Shown: in pieces, positions 12,355-23,818 of the stretch
Numbering within the stretch: position 1 is the stretch's first letter
How the letters are laid out: the number at the start of each line of letters is the position of its first letter
Assembly (NCBI GenBank): GCA_013397435.1
Contig: VZRG01002390.1
Span: forward strand, 5,697-69,696
Length of the DNA: 64,000 nucleotides
Direction: 5' to 3'
DNA from: Erythrocercus mccallii
Taxonomy: Eukaryota > Chordata > Aves > Passeriformes > Dicruridae
Made by a program: the position numbers and the translations under genes
The notes under the pieces: generated by a model
Databases searched by the model: none
What the model saw: only the letters and a program-made list of their open reading frames with translations
What the model was told of the DNA's origin: nothing

Positions 12355-12888
12355 TATCAGAATTGCGCAAGATAGATGGGACTACTGAGACACATGTTAA
12401 AGCATGATTTATTGCTCTTACCTTCCACAGTCTCACAAAAGGGTGAGAACATCTTCACATCAGTTGTCAATAGCCAGTAGTCATAAGATCTCTAGTTACA
12501 AAGCCTTTTAAAGACTTATCAGCCAATAAACTACTGCCACAAAGATTGTTTGTGTCTTTAACCTAATTGTTAACTATTTTGTTTTACATTTTTTGCTGCA
12601 GTGCAGCTTTGCTTAACCAATCACATAACGACACACAAACCTACAGGACTACACCTTAAAACTTCTTACTATCTTTATAATTATTTCTGTATCTTAAACT
12701 TTAAACTCTAAAACTTTCCACTACCTAGCTTAACATGCTTCTGCTTAAAATACAAATCCACATTATTGCTTCTGGTGTCTAAATCTGGTAGCCTTGTCCA
12801 AGGTCTCAGATCAAACCCTGTTCTCATTTCTAAGTCTGTGCCTGTAGGCACAAGGTTTTGAGAATTTTCTGTGCCTTGATTTCCCACA
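12355..12888 (-). mobile_element. Solo LTR (minus) with perfect 6-bp duplication
   Basis: A 534-bp LTR read on the minus strand, opening TGTGGGAAATCAAGG at the right edge. A TTTAAAAGGC TATA-like element lies at about 12503-12513. A polyA signal AATAAA is complementary to 12408-12413. The last bases are TCTGATA, where CA appears mutated to TA. The duplication TTTGCT is perfect on both sides (12349-12354 and 12889-12894). The 6-bp size suggests an ERVK-like element. No internal sequence remains. Confidence 0.8.
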
Positions 12889-12894
12889 TTTGCT

Positions 12895-15721
12895 AAACTT
12901 TTATCTCTAACCTAGTTTCAACTCCATAGGGCAAGCTGAATGTAAACTATGTCCATCTATTTATGGTCATTAAATATCAACAGTGTTGAAAGCAGTAATG
13001 AAATGCCCACTATATTAAATGTTCTTGAGGAGCTATTAGAGCCGATTGTTTTATCAGGGTTGAATAGCTAAGCAAGTCATTATCTCCCGCAACTGCACCT
13101 GTTGGAATTGTGCTCCCATGTGGTTTATGAGAAATGATTGCAATGGAATTGCAGGGAGCAACACCCAATTCTGTGGTTTACTTTTTGTTTAGATTTGATA
13201 CTAAACCCCCAAGGACAGCAAAATCTTTTTAACTTGCAATGATGCCTGTTTATTTTAATTCCAAACAGACCTTTCCCTGTGGAAGCAGTTACTCTAGCAA
13301 GGGGATTTGGTAGCTTCTATTTTGCAAAATATAACCCCAGGGAGGTTTGTTTGCTTTCAGAGACATTCCCTCCTTAAAGAAGAGTTTGGAGAAAGAAGCT
13401 GGCCACAGAATTAAGGAGGAAAATAATTTTTACTGGTCTGTTATGTCTCTGTTGCCTTCTCCTCTTGCTGTGTACTCAGTCTAATCTTTCTGTCTAGTTA
13501 GGAGCCACACATCTTGATAATGGAGCTGTCAGCCGAGGAAGTTAACTTGCTTTAATTTCCCTTTCAGGATCTGGTAGCCCCATCTGAGAGCAAAGGTTTG
13601 GAGTATTCTGGCAGTTCTCTTTCTTGAGCACATCACTAGTGCAAATAACAGCAGGGGCAGCAACCTTGTGGTGGAACAGGATATAGGATATTCCTCTATC
13701 TTAGAGGAAAGAGAGGTACAAAAAGCTTTCTGGAAACTGCATAAATTAAGACTGTTTCAGGCTGGGAACATTCTCATTCTTCTCACTGAGGCTGGTGACC
13801 TCTGTCCTTCTGCTTGGCTGTTATTGCTGCATTTCATAGATTTCTGGAGAGATTGCTAGTTTACATTTAACACTCCCTCTCTGCCTGCCTAACAATAAGG
13901 GACTGATCCTGCCAGCCAGGAAGACCAGCAAGATAAATTAGACGCTTAATTTGCACTTCAGGAACTTCAAACAGCCTAATTTTAAGAGGACATTTTGATA
14001 AAGTAAAATGGCACTATGCACATATTAGTAATTGCCAGTTCCACAAAATTATTAGTGATAGATGAGTTCTGGGCTTTGAATCTTTGCATAAGTTAGTGTT
14101 TAAAGGCTGTGCCATGAAACACAGACATCAAAACTCATTAGGAAACTTATCACATGATTGTCAATATTATTTGTAATTATATTATTTTTCTCCATCACTC
14201 TCCATATTCCCAACTATATTAAAAATAAAAAACCAAAACCAACAGCCATAATACAGATTAGTCACATGGTGAATACTCTTCCCCCCCCAAAAAATTGATT
14301 TTAATACATCTGAAAACAGAACAATGTATTCCTGGACATGCTACTGCCTCACACTGTTCAGCATCCTTTAAGGGTTCCCATTTTTCTGACATGGCCTGAA
14401 CACTGCAGGGTTTAGATAAGGTTTTTTGTGCTCTCGTATCTCATCTCCTTGGTCCTTCTATCCCTTCTAGACAAATTCTGCCTTTCCACACCTTCTATCC
14501 TTTACCGTGGGAGCAATCAGAAACCTAAGAAGAACATAAAAAAATATATGTTCTGCAGGTAGTTTAGATATGTACTTGATTTAAGTCTGATCTATTCCTC
14601 TCCCACATATGAATACTTGAGGATCAAGGCTACTTTCTCCAGACCTTCTCCTAGACCCTGGTTCCAAGCTCCATTCCAAAGTTTTCCTAAGACTGTTGCC
14701 AGGCACAGAACTGGCCCTGTGAAGTTCTATGTGCATCAACATAATTTAGAGCTGCATTATCTCTTCCAATTAACCCTTAGAAAGAGTGTTCTTGTAACTT
14801 TTTTTAACAGACAGATTTTCAGATATTTTTCCAGATTTTTTTTCCAGACTTTTCTCAGTTTGAGCTTTCTATCACACATGAAGACAACCCTTCTGTTTGT
14901 TTAGTTCTTATCATTGTGAATTTTAATATCAGTGGAGATGATAGCCTAACAAAGTTTGGTTTCGTTGTGCTTCACTTTTGTGTACACCTTGAACATATAT
15001 GTCCTATTAATACAAAAACACATGTGGATATATATTTTTAGTGATGTTACTGATTTTAAAATCTTCTGAAAACTGCCTTGAGAGCCCTTTAAATCAGATT
15101 CTTGTGTGAAATTTCTTGAAATGCTGAAGAGAAAATATTGGCTTTGCATCTCATTTATACGTTGCTGAGAACTGTAGCTGGCAAAGGGCAAAGAGGAGCA
15201 TTCTCCAGAGCATTTGCATGCTCTATATCAGAGCATGGATGAATACAGACACGTGTGAATTTTGAAGTTAAAAAAAAAAAAATTAAAAGGACTAATATAA
15301 AAGAAAGAACTTCCCAGTGTTTTAGCTTGTTATATAATCTGCATTTCACAATAAATACTCCAGAATAATTTTATTTTTTTGTATCAGTAAAATGCTTCTA
15401 AATACAGAGTGGATTTGTGAGGACAGAGACAAAACTGAATGCATTCCACTGACCTAGGAGTATTCCAACAGGTGAAACACACACCCTGGGACAGAAGAGA
15501 CCCTGGAGGAGCCAAGCTGGACAGAAAATCCAGCACCTGCACAAACCTCCTGTTTTCACCATTAAACTGTTTTCCTTTGAATGTACTTTTGATCTTCTGA
15601 TTTGGGCTGGGGAAAAATGCTTCTTCTTCATACAGGTGTCACTCACACTCTGATGGCAAGCTTAGATATCCATAATTTAGTTGTTTTTCTCTTCTCTCCA
15701 CATTGTCCTATTTTCTCTGTT
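12895..15721. other. Unique non-coding DNA
   Basis: AT-rich sequence without a recognisable element. The part at about 12990-13190 has few homopolymers and mixed composition and might be conserved non-coding sequence, but nothing in this single sequence proves it. Confidence 0.55.
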
Positions 15722-16248
15722 CAGATGAGACCCCACCTGCAGAGCTGCCCCAGCCCTGGGCCAGCACAGCAAGGACCTGGAGCTGCTGGAGAGAGCCCAG
15801 AGGAGGCACCAGGATGAGCAGAGGGATGGAGCAGCTCTGCTGGGAGGAAAGGCTGGGAGAGCTGGGATTGTTCACCTGGAGAGGAGAAGCTTTGGGGTGG
15901 GCCCAGTGCCTTGCAGTGCCTGAGGGAGCTGCAGGAAAGATGGAGAGAGACAATTGCCAAGGGCTGGAGGGACAGGACACAGGGAATGGCTCCCAGTGGC
16001 AGAGGGCAGGGCTGGATGGGATGTTGGGCAGGAATTGTTCCCTGGGAGGGTGGACAGGCCCTGGCCCAGGGTGCCCAGAGCAGCTGTGGCTGCCCCGGGA
16101 TCCCTGGCAGTGTCCAAGGGCAGGTTGGACATTGTGGCTTGGAGCAGCCTGGGACAGTGGAAGGTGTCCCTGCCATGGCAGGGGTGAGACTGGATGGGTT
16201 TAAGGTCCCTTCCAACTTAAACCCTGCTGAGATTCCATAATTATATGG
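15722..16248 (+). mobile_element. CR1 LINE 3' part, about 0.5 kb
   Basis: One of the longer CR1 tails here, in sense orientation. It starts at GATGAGACCCCACCTGCAGAG and passes through CACCAGGATGAGCAGAGGGA and GGAGCTGCAGGAAAG. It ends with the CCTGGGACAGTGGAAGGTGTCC block and a degenerate ATTCCATAATTATATGG terminus in place of the usual ATTCTRTGAT repeats. It covers the very end of ORF2 and the 3' UTR only. Open frames of 90-166 codons on both strands here are by-products of its GC-rich composition, not genes. Confidence 0.9.
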
Positions 16249-18093
16249 TTTTACTTATCTGCCAGTGGCTCTTGTTTAATATTGACACCCAGAGGCCATA
16301 TTTGTTTCCTATTTGAACAGAAATAAAATCCAATTTTACATGAGACAGTGTCTGTTTGCATCTCCTGTATATGTAAGGAGGTGCTGTAGATATTTCAGTG
16401 CCCTAAGGACATCTTTATATAATGATTGCTTTTGGGCTGAAGCAATTTAAAAATCCCACTGCATACACTTGATGTTTAGTATAACAAATGAGAGCAAATG
16501 CAAAAAGAATTGCAATAAATTAGCTGAACACTGGAGAATACTGGATCTAGTCTACAGTTAATAGAAGTGCAGTCATCATAGAAAGAATTCATGTTTATAA
16601 AGTACAGCTGTGCTTTATTCTTTTAACAAATCTTTGGGGCAAGTTTGTCTTGAAAGCTGAAGTTCTAAATTTACAAATTTCCTGTCTCACTTCAATTTCT
16701 GCCATCCTAATTAATGCATTTAACTAAATGCTACTTTTAACTATAAAGCTAATAAGAATAACAACAAGTGTTTTTTCTGAGCATCTCTTTCCAGGATGTT
16801 GTAAATGAAGTGTGCAAGTGCAAGAATTAAACTTCTCCTTCCCCTTTAGCTGCTGTTGGTGTGGTCAAATCCACAGATCCTTAGCTTTGGGTGTTCTACT
16901 CCTTGCATTTCACACTTACTGCTCAGCTCTGCCCACTGCTCTTTGAAGATTTCTCCCTCTTTCTATCTCTCCATCTGGTAGCCTTGGCTTAAGATGGTGA
17001 ATCCTTTTACGGTCACATTTTGGTTTTTTCTTTCCCACTCCACTCATGTTTTTTTAAGCTTGATTTTCAGCAGCACTGGCAGCTCAGGAGACCTGTGGGG
17101 ATGCAGACCTTGTGTTAGATGTGTAACCTCAATTATCTCAGTGTTGTTTAGGCCCCTAATTCATTGCAGAGCTGCAGTAGATTTGACAGGGCTCTGTCTG
17201 TCCCGTGCTCCTGTAACCTCAACCCTCTATCCATCAGCTTCATCTTCATCCCAGCAGGGCACAGCCTGCTCATGTGTTCAGGAGATCTTCCTCCTAGGAG
17301 AGGATATGAAATGTTCAGCTGCACAGTCAGGATGAGAAATCTCCTTTATTAGCATGGCTGGATAACCTTTGGTCTTTCCATGAGTATAAAGCCTAAAATG
17401 GAACCTACAGCTGGTTCCAGTGCCAGGCTGTGTCAGGAGAAATCACATTTTTTTATTTAGACAGTAAGTTGAGCATCGTTCTACCAATGAATGAGTTTTA
17501 AAAGCAATTTTTTTGTATTCTTTAGAAAGAAAACAGAGTTGAGAAGCAAAATTTTTCTGTGAGCTTTAACGGTGGAAGAAGAAAAGCACATTACTAAGGA
17601 GACAGCACATTGCAAATTAATATAAACCGTACGGTTTCTCAGCAGTTTCTTGGAATTTTAGTGCTCCAAGTGTATTTGTATCCACAGTTACACTGAGATT
17701 TTTTGAAATATTTAATGCAGTGCTTCATTCATCATTTATATATTTTTAGACATGATGCGTCTGAGTGGAATAGATTTTTCTAGTGACTACACCACTTCAG
17801 GTGAAAATATCAACATTTACAGGGTGGATGATATGAGCCATGATTTTTTTACAGGAGTTTAGATTTACATAAGAAGAAATATTGAAGTAATAAAGCAGAA
17901 TAATGTGATTATTAATTTAAATCTGGTTCAATTTTTAAAATATAATCTGCTCTTCAGAATGAGAAGCTCTTTGCACTACCTCACAAGCAAAACAAATTCT
18001 TTTTGCCCCTAACCTTCCTTGATAAAATCTTCTAAACTGAAAGAGAGAAGATTTAGATGGGCTATAAAGAAGAAATTTTCTACAGCTAAGCAT
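16249..18093. other. Unique non-coding DNA
   Basis: I see nothing recognisable. Open frames near 16994-17352 (113 and 62 codons) have no family resemblance or convincing splice context. Confidence 0.55.
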
Positions 18094-18290
18094 GGGCAGG
18101 CTCTGGCACAGGGTGCCCAGAGAAGCTGTGGCTGCCCCTGGATCCCTGGCAGTGTCCAAGGCCAGGTTGGACTTGGAGCTTGGACTGGGCTTGGAGCAGC
18201 TTGGGACAGTGGAAGGTGTCCCTGCCATGGCAGGGATGGCACTAGATGAGCTTTCAGGTCCCTTCCAGGCCAAAGCCTTCCATGAAATAA
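18094..18290 (+). mobile_element. CR1 LINE 3' tail
   Basis: A short sense-strand CR1 tail, starting inside GGCAGGCTCTGGCACAGGG and ending at CTTCCATGAAAT without the terminal octamer repeats. Near 18173-18198 a local duplication repeats the TTGGAGC motif, which single-copy tails lack. Confidence 0.85.
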
Positions 18291-18627
18291 ATACAGCTCC
18301 TTCAAGAGCATTATCTGTGGACGATGGCAGCTGTTTTAAATTGTCTAATGCTCTCATAGCTAATTACAATCCTTTGCCTTTTGGTGACTGAAATCCATGT
18401 GAAGCTGGTTTATGAAAATTGTGCTCTTCTGTTACTGTTCTGTGAGGAAAAAGAAAAGAAACTAAAGAAAATAGAAGTATAGTCTAATGTCAGGAGAGTA
18501 CCCAGTGCATTCATTAAATATCCCACTATTAATCAGTAAACTCCAATAGGCTGCTGATACTTTGTTCCCCTTTTTTACTGCTGAATTGGAGATGATTTTG
18601 CTGTAGCTGACATGCAGTGACAAGTCT

Positions 18628-18740
18628 TGCCTTCCCTTCCTCTGCTGGCCCTGCTCCAGGAGCTCCTGTCCCTGCTGTGCTGAGAATCCAGAGCTGGACG
18701 TAGCACTCCAGAGGTGCCTCCAGGGCTGGCCACTGTGGAA
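18628..18740 (-). mobile_element. Old CR1 fragment
   Basis: Reverse-strand CR1 body segment upstream of the 3' UTR, recognisable from CCCTGCTGTGCTGAGAATCC-AGAGCTGGACGTAGCACTCCAG-AGGTGCCTCCAG. It is short and diverged, and lies 230 bp from a separate tail at 18968 in the same orientation. The two could be parts of one insertion with a deletion between, but their subfamilies look different. Confidence 0.55.
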
Positions 18741-18967
18741 GGATTACCCAGTTGGTTCATCAGCTTTCAATGAAGATTTCTCTTCTTACCAGAGTTTATA
18801 TAATTTTTAACCAACTCTTAACATTTTCTATGATTCATTTCTTCTTCACTAATTAGTTGCTAATGAACTGTACTTGCTAAGTAGGAAGGTGTCCACTGCA
18901 CAGATTTTTAGAGACCTTTTGATTAAGAGCCACATCTAAAACCCTTTGAAATTAATAGGGAGTTATA

Positions 18968-19303
18968 AAATCATAGAATTATAGAATGGGTTGGGTTGGA
19001 AGGGACCTTAATGCCCACCCAGTGCCACCCCTGCCATGGTAGGGACACCTTCCACTGTCCCAGGCTGCTCTAAGCCCCAAGGTCCAACCTGCCCTTGGAC
19101 ACTGCCAGGGATCCAGGGGCAGCCACAGCTGCTCTGGGCACCCTGGGCCAGGGCCTGCCCACCCTCCCAGGGAACAATTCCTGCCCAATATCCCATCTAA
19201 CCCTGCCCTCTGGCACTGGGAGCCACTCCCTGTGTCCTGGCACTCCAGGCCTTGAAAACTGTCTCTCTCCACCTTTCCTGCAGCTCCTGCAGGCACTGGA
19301 AAT
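18968..19303 (-). mobile_element. CR1 LINE 3' tail
   Basis: Reverse-strand copy. The terminal AATCATAGAATTATAGAATGG repeat, GGTTGGAAGGGACCTTAATG and the full 3' UTR are present up to the CTCCTGCAGGCACTGG point, where it is 5'-truncated. It is close in sequence to the copy at 51895-52428. Confidence 0.9.
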
Positions 19304-22300
19304 TCATTAGTTTTTCAGCAGACCTTAAAGCATAAATGCTTGGCTTTCTACAGAGGCAAATTTTTTGGAGGAGGATGGATAGATCTGATCAGCCAAGAAT
19401 CTGGAGGTGTCACTCTTGAGGTTGTTGATGTTGCAGCTGTGCTCAGCTTTGTCATGAGTTTTAAGGGTAGGAACATTGTGAGGGGATTTAATGAGATAAT
19501 TTGGGCTTTCTGCTGTGGAAGAGAACATGTTTGTTTAGCAGGTGTCTTCTGGGATTTCTGAGGCCAGGCTGTATGCAGAACTGATGAGGGAGCCTTTGGA
19601 ATGCCCTCTCCCAGTTTGTATGACTACAAAAACTCACCAAAATTAAGTTATACTTGGAATAAAATAAACTCAAACCCAGCCAGGGAGAAACTCAAGGTAT
19701 GTTATTTCAAATGTGGAATCCCTAAAAATTCTCTTTGATCTGGATTTAAGGAAAGAGGTTTGAAACTTTTATTTCAGGGTAAATGGTCAATGTATTAAAA
19801 TTTCAGTTTCTCTCTCTTTTTTTCATATTATGTCTGTTTATCTAAGTCACGAGTATTTGTTGTGCATGACAGTTACACATCAGTTGTGACTTATCAGAAT
19901 TTAAGCTATAATAGAGAAGTCAGAACAATGTATTTAAATAATTAAATTTGGACTTTGCTTAGCATGTACTAAAACGTTCTTCTATTCAGGTGACCTCCCA
20001 TGACTGGATTTTTAACAAATCAGAATTTATAATTTTATCAAGACAAGATCAAGGTTCAGTGATTAAAAAGACCAGGTGATTTCATAGCGTCAGAAACAGC
20101 CAGGCTTTGTTTATCTGCATTACTGAAATTTGAACACAATTCTGTGTGAATTCAGTATGGACTAATATTCTAATCACAGAGTATTTGCTCACTTTCTAAC
20201 TCTAAAGAGAAATGAAATTAAGACACTGTATCAGACTGGCTTTATGATAAAAGTATATGGGTTTTATGAACCACACAGTTCTTGAATAAATTCTGTCAGC
20301 ATTCCTGTTCCAGATGTTAATGGAACCACTTGAATCACAAGTGTGGTCTTTCCACAAGTAAGATAATTAAAGAGTTTGAAAACTAGGATTAATAAATCAT
20401 TATAGCAAGTTAATTTCAATTACCATTATAAATGCAACTATTTTAGTAAGTAATTGACATCTGATTAGCATGTTGCTGGGTTTAGCTGTTTAGATATTCA
20501 CCAAACTTCCAAACCTTGCTCACAAAATCACTTAAAGACATGTACATAATTTCCCTTTATTTACATGGTAACTAAACTTATCTTTTATGTGTGTTTGCTC
20601 AGGGCCACAACTTGGAGCATATGCTGAGATTATTATTTATTAATTATAGTCAAAATTGCCAATATGATTCAAAAGTCCATGGGGCAGCACTCCTGCCTTT
20701 TTGATATCCTCTGTGTAATCTCAACCATTGTGGAGGTTTCTTGGCTCTGCGGGTGTCAGCTGACAGAGTTGCTTGGTTTTGTGTCTGAATCTGAGGGAAA
20801 CAGCAGCTTCATTTGGAAAAAATGAATGAAACTAATTTGTTAGCAGCTTTCCTTTGAAAAATGAATGAAACTAATTTGTAAAAAATACAGCGATGAGTCT
20901 TTCTGATGAAAAAGGTAAAAAAAATGCAAGGCATGAAAGCATATTTTGTGCTCAGATACAGTTAGTTTGTGCTTGAGCAGACTAAATTAAATGCTATAAA
21001 TTCTCTCCAAGAAATGTAAATGCTAGGAGTTAAATCTGACTAAAATGTCAAGCTAAAAAGGAGAAGCTACCTTTTAATTTAATCTTTTACATTTGAAATA
21101 ATTTGCTCTAATGAAATGATGTTTGGTCACTGATGTATACTTGTAATCATTAAATAGATGTGAAACATGAAAAAAACTTGCTTAAAAGACTGTCACAGAA
21201 ATGCCTCAGTAACAGAAGAAAAAATTGTTGTTTCTTACACTGGATATTAATCAGAAGGAGAAACCTTGAACTATGGGGAAATGAGTGATTTATCTGATGG
21301 GATGATGAGTGAAAATATCAAATTTCTCTATTTTGTCAGAGAATTTGCTCTCCTGAGACACCCAGTGCAGTAAACTGGGTGGCAGAGCACGGTCTGACAG
21401 GGCACAGTGCAAAGGTGAGGATCCTGCTGTGTGCACTCATCAGAAATGGAGAGCAGGAGCTCCAGCCATTTCTAAGGAGGATCTGCAGCCCTCTGTGGGG
21501 AGGAGTTCACACAGGAACTTTAAATCTGACATTTTATTTGATAGTGTTTCATTTTTCTACTCCTGTCCCTGACTGGCATGAATGGCTCCACACCAAAAGG
21601 CTTTGGTCCCCTTTGAGGAAGATGAGGGCACAATTCATCCCCCTGCAGGAATCCACTTAGGAGACTGACTCAAAATGCTTTGGAAGCCCTTTGAAGTCAC
21701 TGAGGAGTCAGAGCTCCACATCCAGGGAAGGCAGAATGTGGAAGGTCATTGGGAAAAACTTTGAAGCGCTTTTAGAATCTTGAGAGTCTCATCGAGATCC
21801 TGATGGGGTTTATTTTGTTGTGAGATCAGTACTGCCCAGGGTATGGCTGTGCAGCCTCTGCCAGGGACTTTCCCAAGGCTTTGGGAAGTTTGGTCCCTCT
21901 CAAATCCATCCTGACAGGGTGTTCCCTGCACCCCATGACCTCTGGAAGGAATGAAAATAACTCAGGACTGCTATAGAACATTCAGCCCCTGTAAGAACAC
22001 ACTCCAAATTATTGCCCAAATTGCTCCTCAGAGCTGGCTGAGGAGGGGCAGCACCTTCTCCCCCAGCAAAGAAACCAAATTTGCTCTATTTGGATGACTT
22101 ACAGTGAAGCGCTTCCCACATGTCAGCTTTTATTGGCAGCATTTACAGAAAAATTGAATTCCCATAGTTGAACAAATCTCTCTTCATTCTTTTGCATAAA
22201 TAAACAAAAAATAATTTCAAAATTTGAATGAAATGGGAAATGGGGATTAACCAGGCACTAAGTGAAAGCAAGCTACAGCCTCAAGCACATTTATAATTAG

Positions 22301-23563
22301 GCAAGTTACAAACACTTCAGTAATGAGAAGGATAATAGAAATTCTGACAGGTCCTGTACTGGAGAGAGCTTGTGGGCACCACTGTAATAAATGAACAGAG
22401 ATCTATTTGATTTTATGTTAAAAGTGAGAAGCCCCAAGAGTTTCATGTTACTTCATTTAGTGCTTGGTGAAGCTGTTTGTATGAGACTTTCCCCTATGTT
22501 TTAAATCACTTATTGCTGCTTTGGCAGTGTCTGTTAGATTCCATTAGATTCATTAGCTCTTCTAAAGAACATTACTCTGTGGAAATAAGCTGAAACAGCT
22601 GCCCTATGTGATTTTGTTATTGCTTTAATTTACTCAGAATGCTGTTTTTACACTCCAGCTGTCAAATACAAAGAGGAAAAAACATTCAATATAAACACTT
22701 TCTACCTCAGTATTCTTACATGTACAGTTTGGGGGAAGACGACTGAGAAACGAAACAAATGTAAGGCTTGTTTTGTTATTTTCCAGGATATTTCTTGGAG
22801 CTGCTGGAAGTAGATAGCACTTGTGAAAATGTTAGCAATGGAGCACTTCGCTGTGGGGTGAGTTCTGCTCCTCTGCCAAACTGCTTCTCTCACACAGTCA
22901 AAACATCTGTCAGTCTCCAAGTCCAGCTGCTTTCTGTCCAGCACCACTTGTTCCCACTTAGATCTTGGCCAAATTGGGGTCAGAAGATCTAGATATGTGC
23001 TGTGCTGGTGTCCTCAGAGCCTTTTTAATTTCCTCCAAGAGTATGACATCAGGTTTCATGGAGCATCCCAGTGCAGCTGCAGACCTGCTGCTCGAAGTGT
23101 TAAGTCCATTTGTGAAGCTCATTTGATTTGCTAACAGAACACTTTATGTGTTGTATATTCCTGTTGCTTTCAAGAACACAGAATTGCTTTCTTTTTATGG
23201 TCCCACCCAGACCATCCAGTGAGAAAACTCAGGGATCTCCCGTTGTTGTTGAATACTGTTTAGAAGTACAAAACTGCAGAGCAGGGTATAACAACAACAG
23301 ATCTGGCAGCAGTTCAGGCTCAGTATGTCTCACAGAAGTTGATTGAGTCATGCCAACCTAAAATTTCAGTCTTTGTTACCAACATCTTAGAAATAAAGCT
23401 ACAGAAGGGTTAAATTCATAATGGAATGTTTTCCTCTTTTTCAGGTTGGAGAGAGGGGAGCAAGAGAAAAAGACTATTATTAAAAATTATCTTTCATCTT
23501 TGCTTCTGTTCTGATGTCCTTAGTGAAATGAGGGACTTTAGGATGAGGTCTAGTGTAGCATTT
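19304..23563. other. Unique non-coding DNA
   Basis: A long AT-rich stretch with no transposon I recognise. It contains a 40-bp tandem duplication at 20802-20880 and one weak exon-like segment at 22787-22857 (see findings). Open frames up to 93 codons look like chance. Confidence 0.55.
20802..20880. repeat. Two-copy 40-bp tandem duplication
   Basis: Two adjacent units, each running from AGCAGCTT to AATGAATGAAACTAATTTGT with a period of 40 bases. The right halves are identical over about 20 bases; the left halves differ at a few positions. It is probably a simple slippage duplication. Confidence 0.8.
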
Positions 23564-23818
23564 TCCCACTGCCAGAGGGCAGGGTTAGATGGGATATTGG
23601 GCAGGAATTCTTCCCTGGGAGGGTGGGCAGGCCCTGGCACAGGGTGCCCAGAGCAGCTGTGGCTGCCCCCGGATCCCTGGCAATGTCCAACGGCAGGCTG
23701 GACACTGGGGTTTGGAGCAGCCTGGGACAGTAGAAGGTGTCCCTGGGCATGGCAAGGGATGAAATGAGATAACCTTTAGTGTTCCTTCCAGCTCAAACCA
23801 TCCTGGGATTCTGTGATT
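23564..23818 (+). mobile_element. CR1 LINE 3' tail
   Basis: Sense-strand CR1 tail starting at CCCACTGCCAGAGGGCAGGG. It contains the GGAGCAGCCTGGGACAGTAGAAGG block and ends GGGATTCTGTGATT, a good match to the canonical CR1 3' terminal motif. Confidence 0.9.

Noticed and set aside
15703..16215. Overlapping open frames of 77-166 codons on both strands
   Set aside because: They are translations of a GC-rich CR1 3' tail. Similar peptides (for example GQALAQGAQSSCGCPWIPG) recur at 19.0, 51.9 and 63.0 kb because the same repeat recurs, not because of a gene family.
18628..19303. One CR1 with an internal deletion (18628-18740 plus 18968-19303)
   Set aside because: The orientation agrees, but the order and subfamily character do not fit a single element clearly, so I list them separately.
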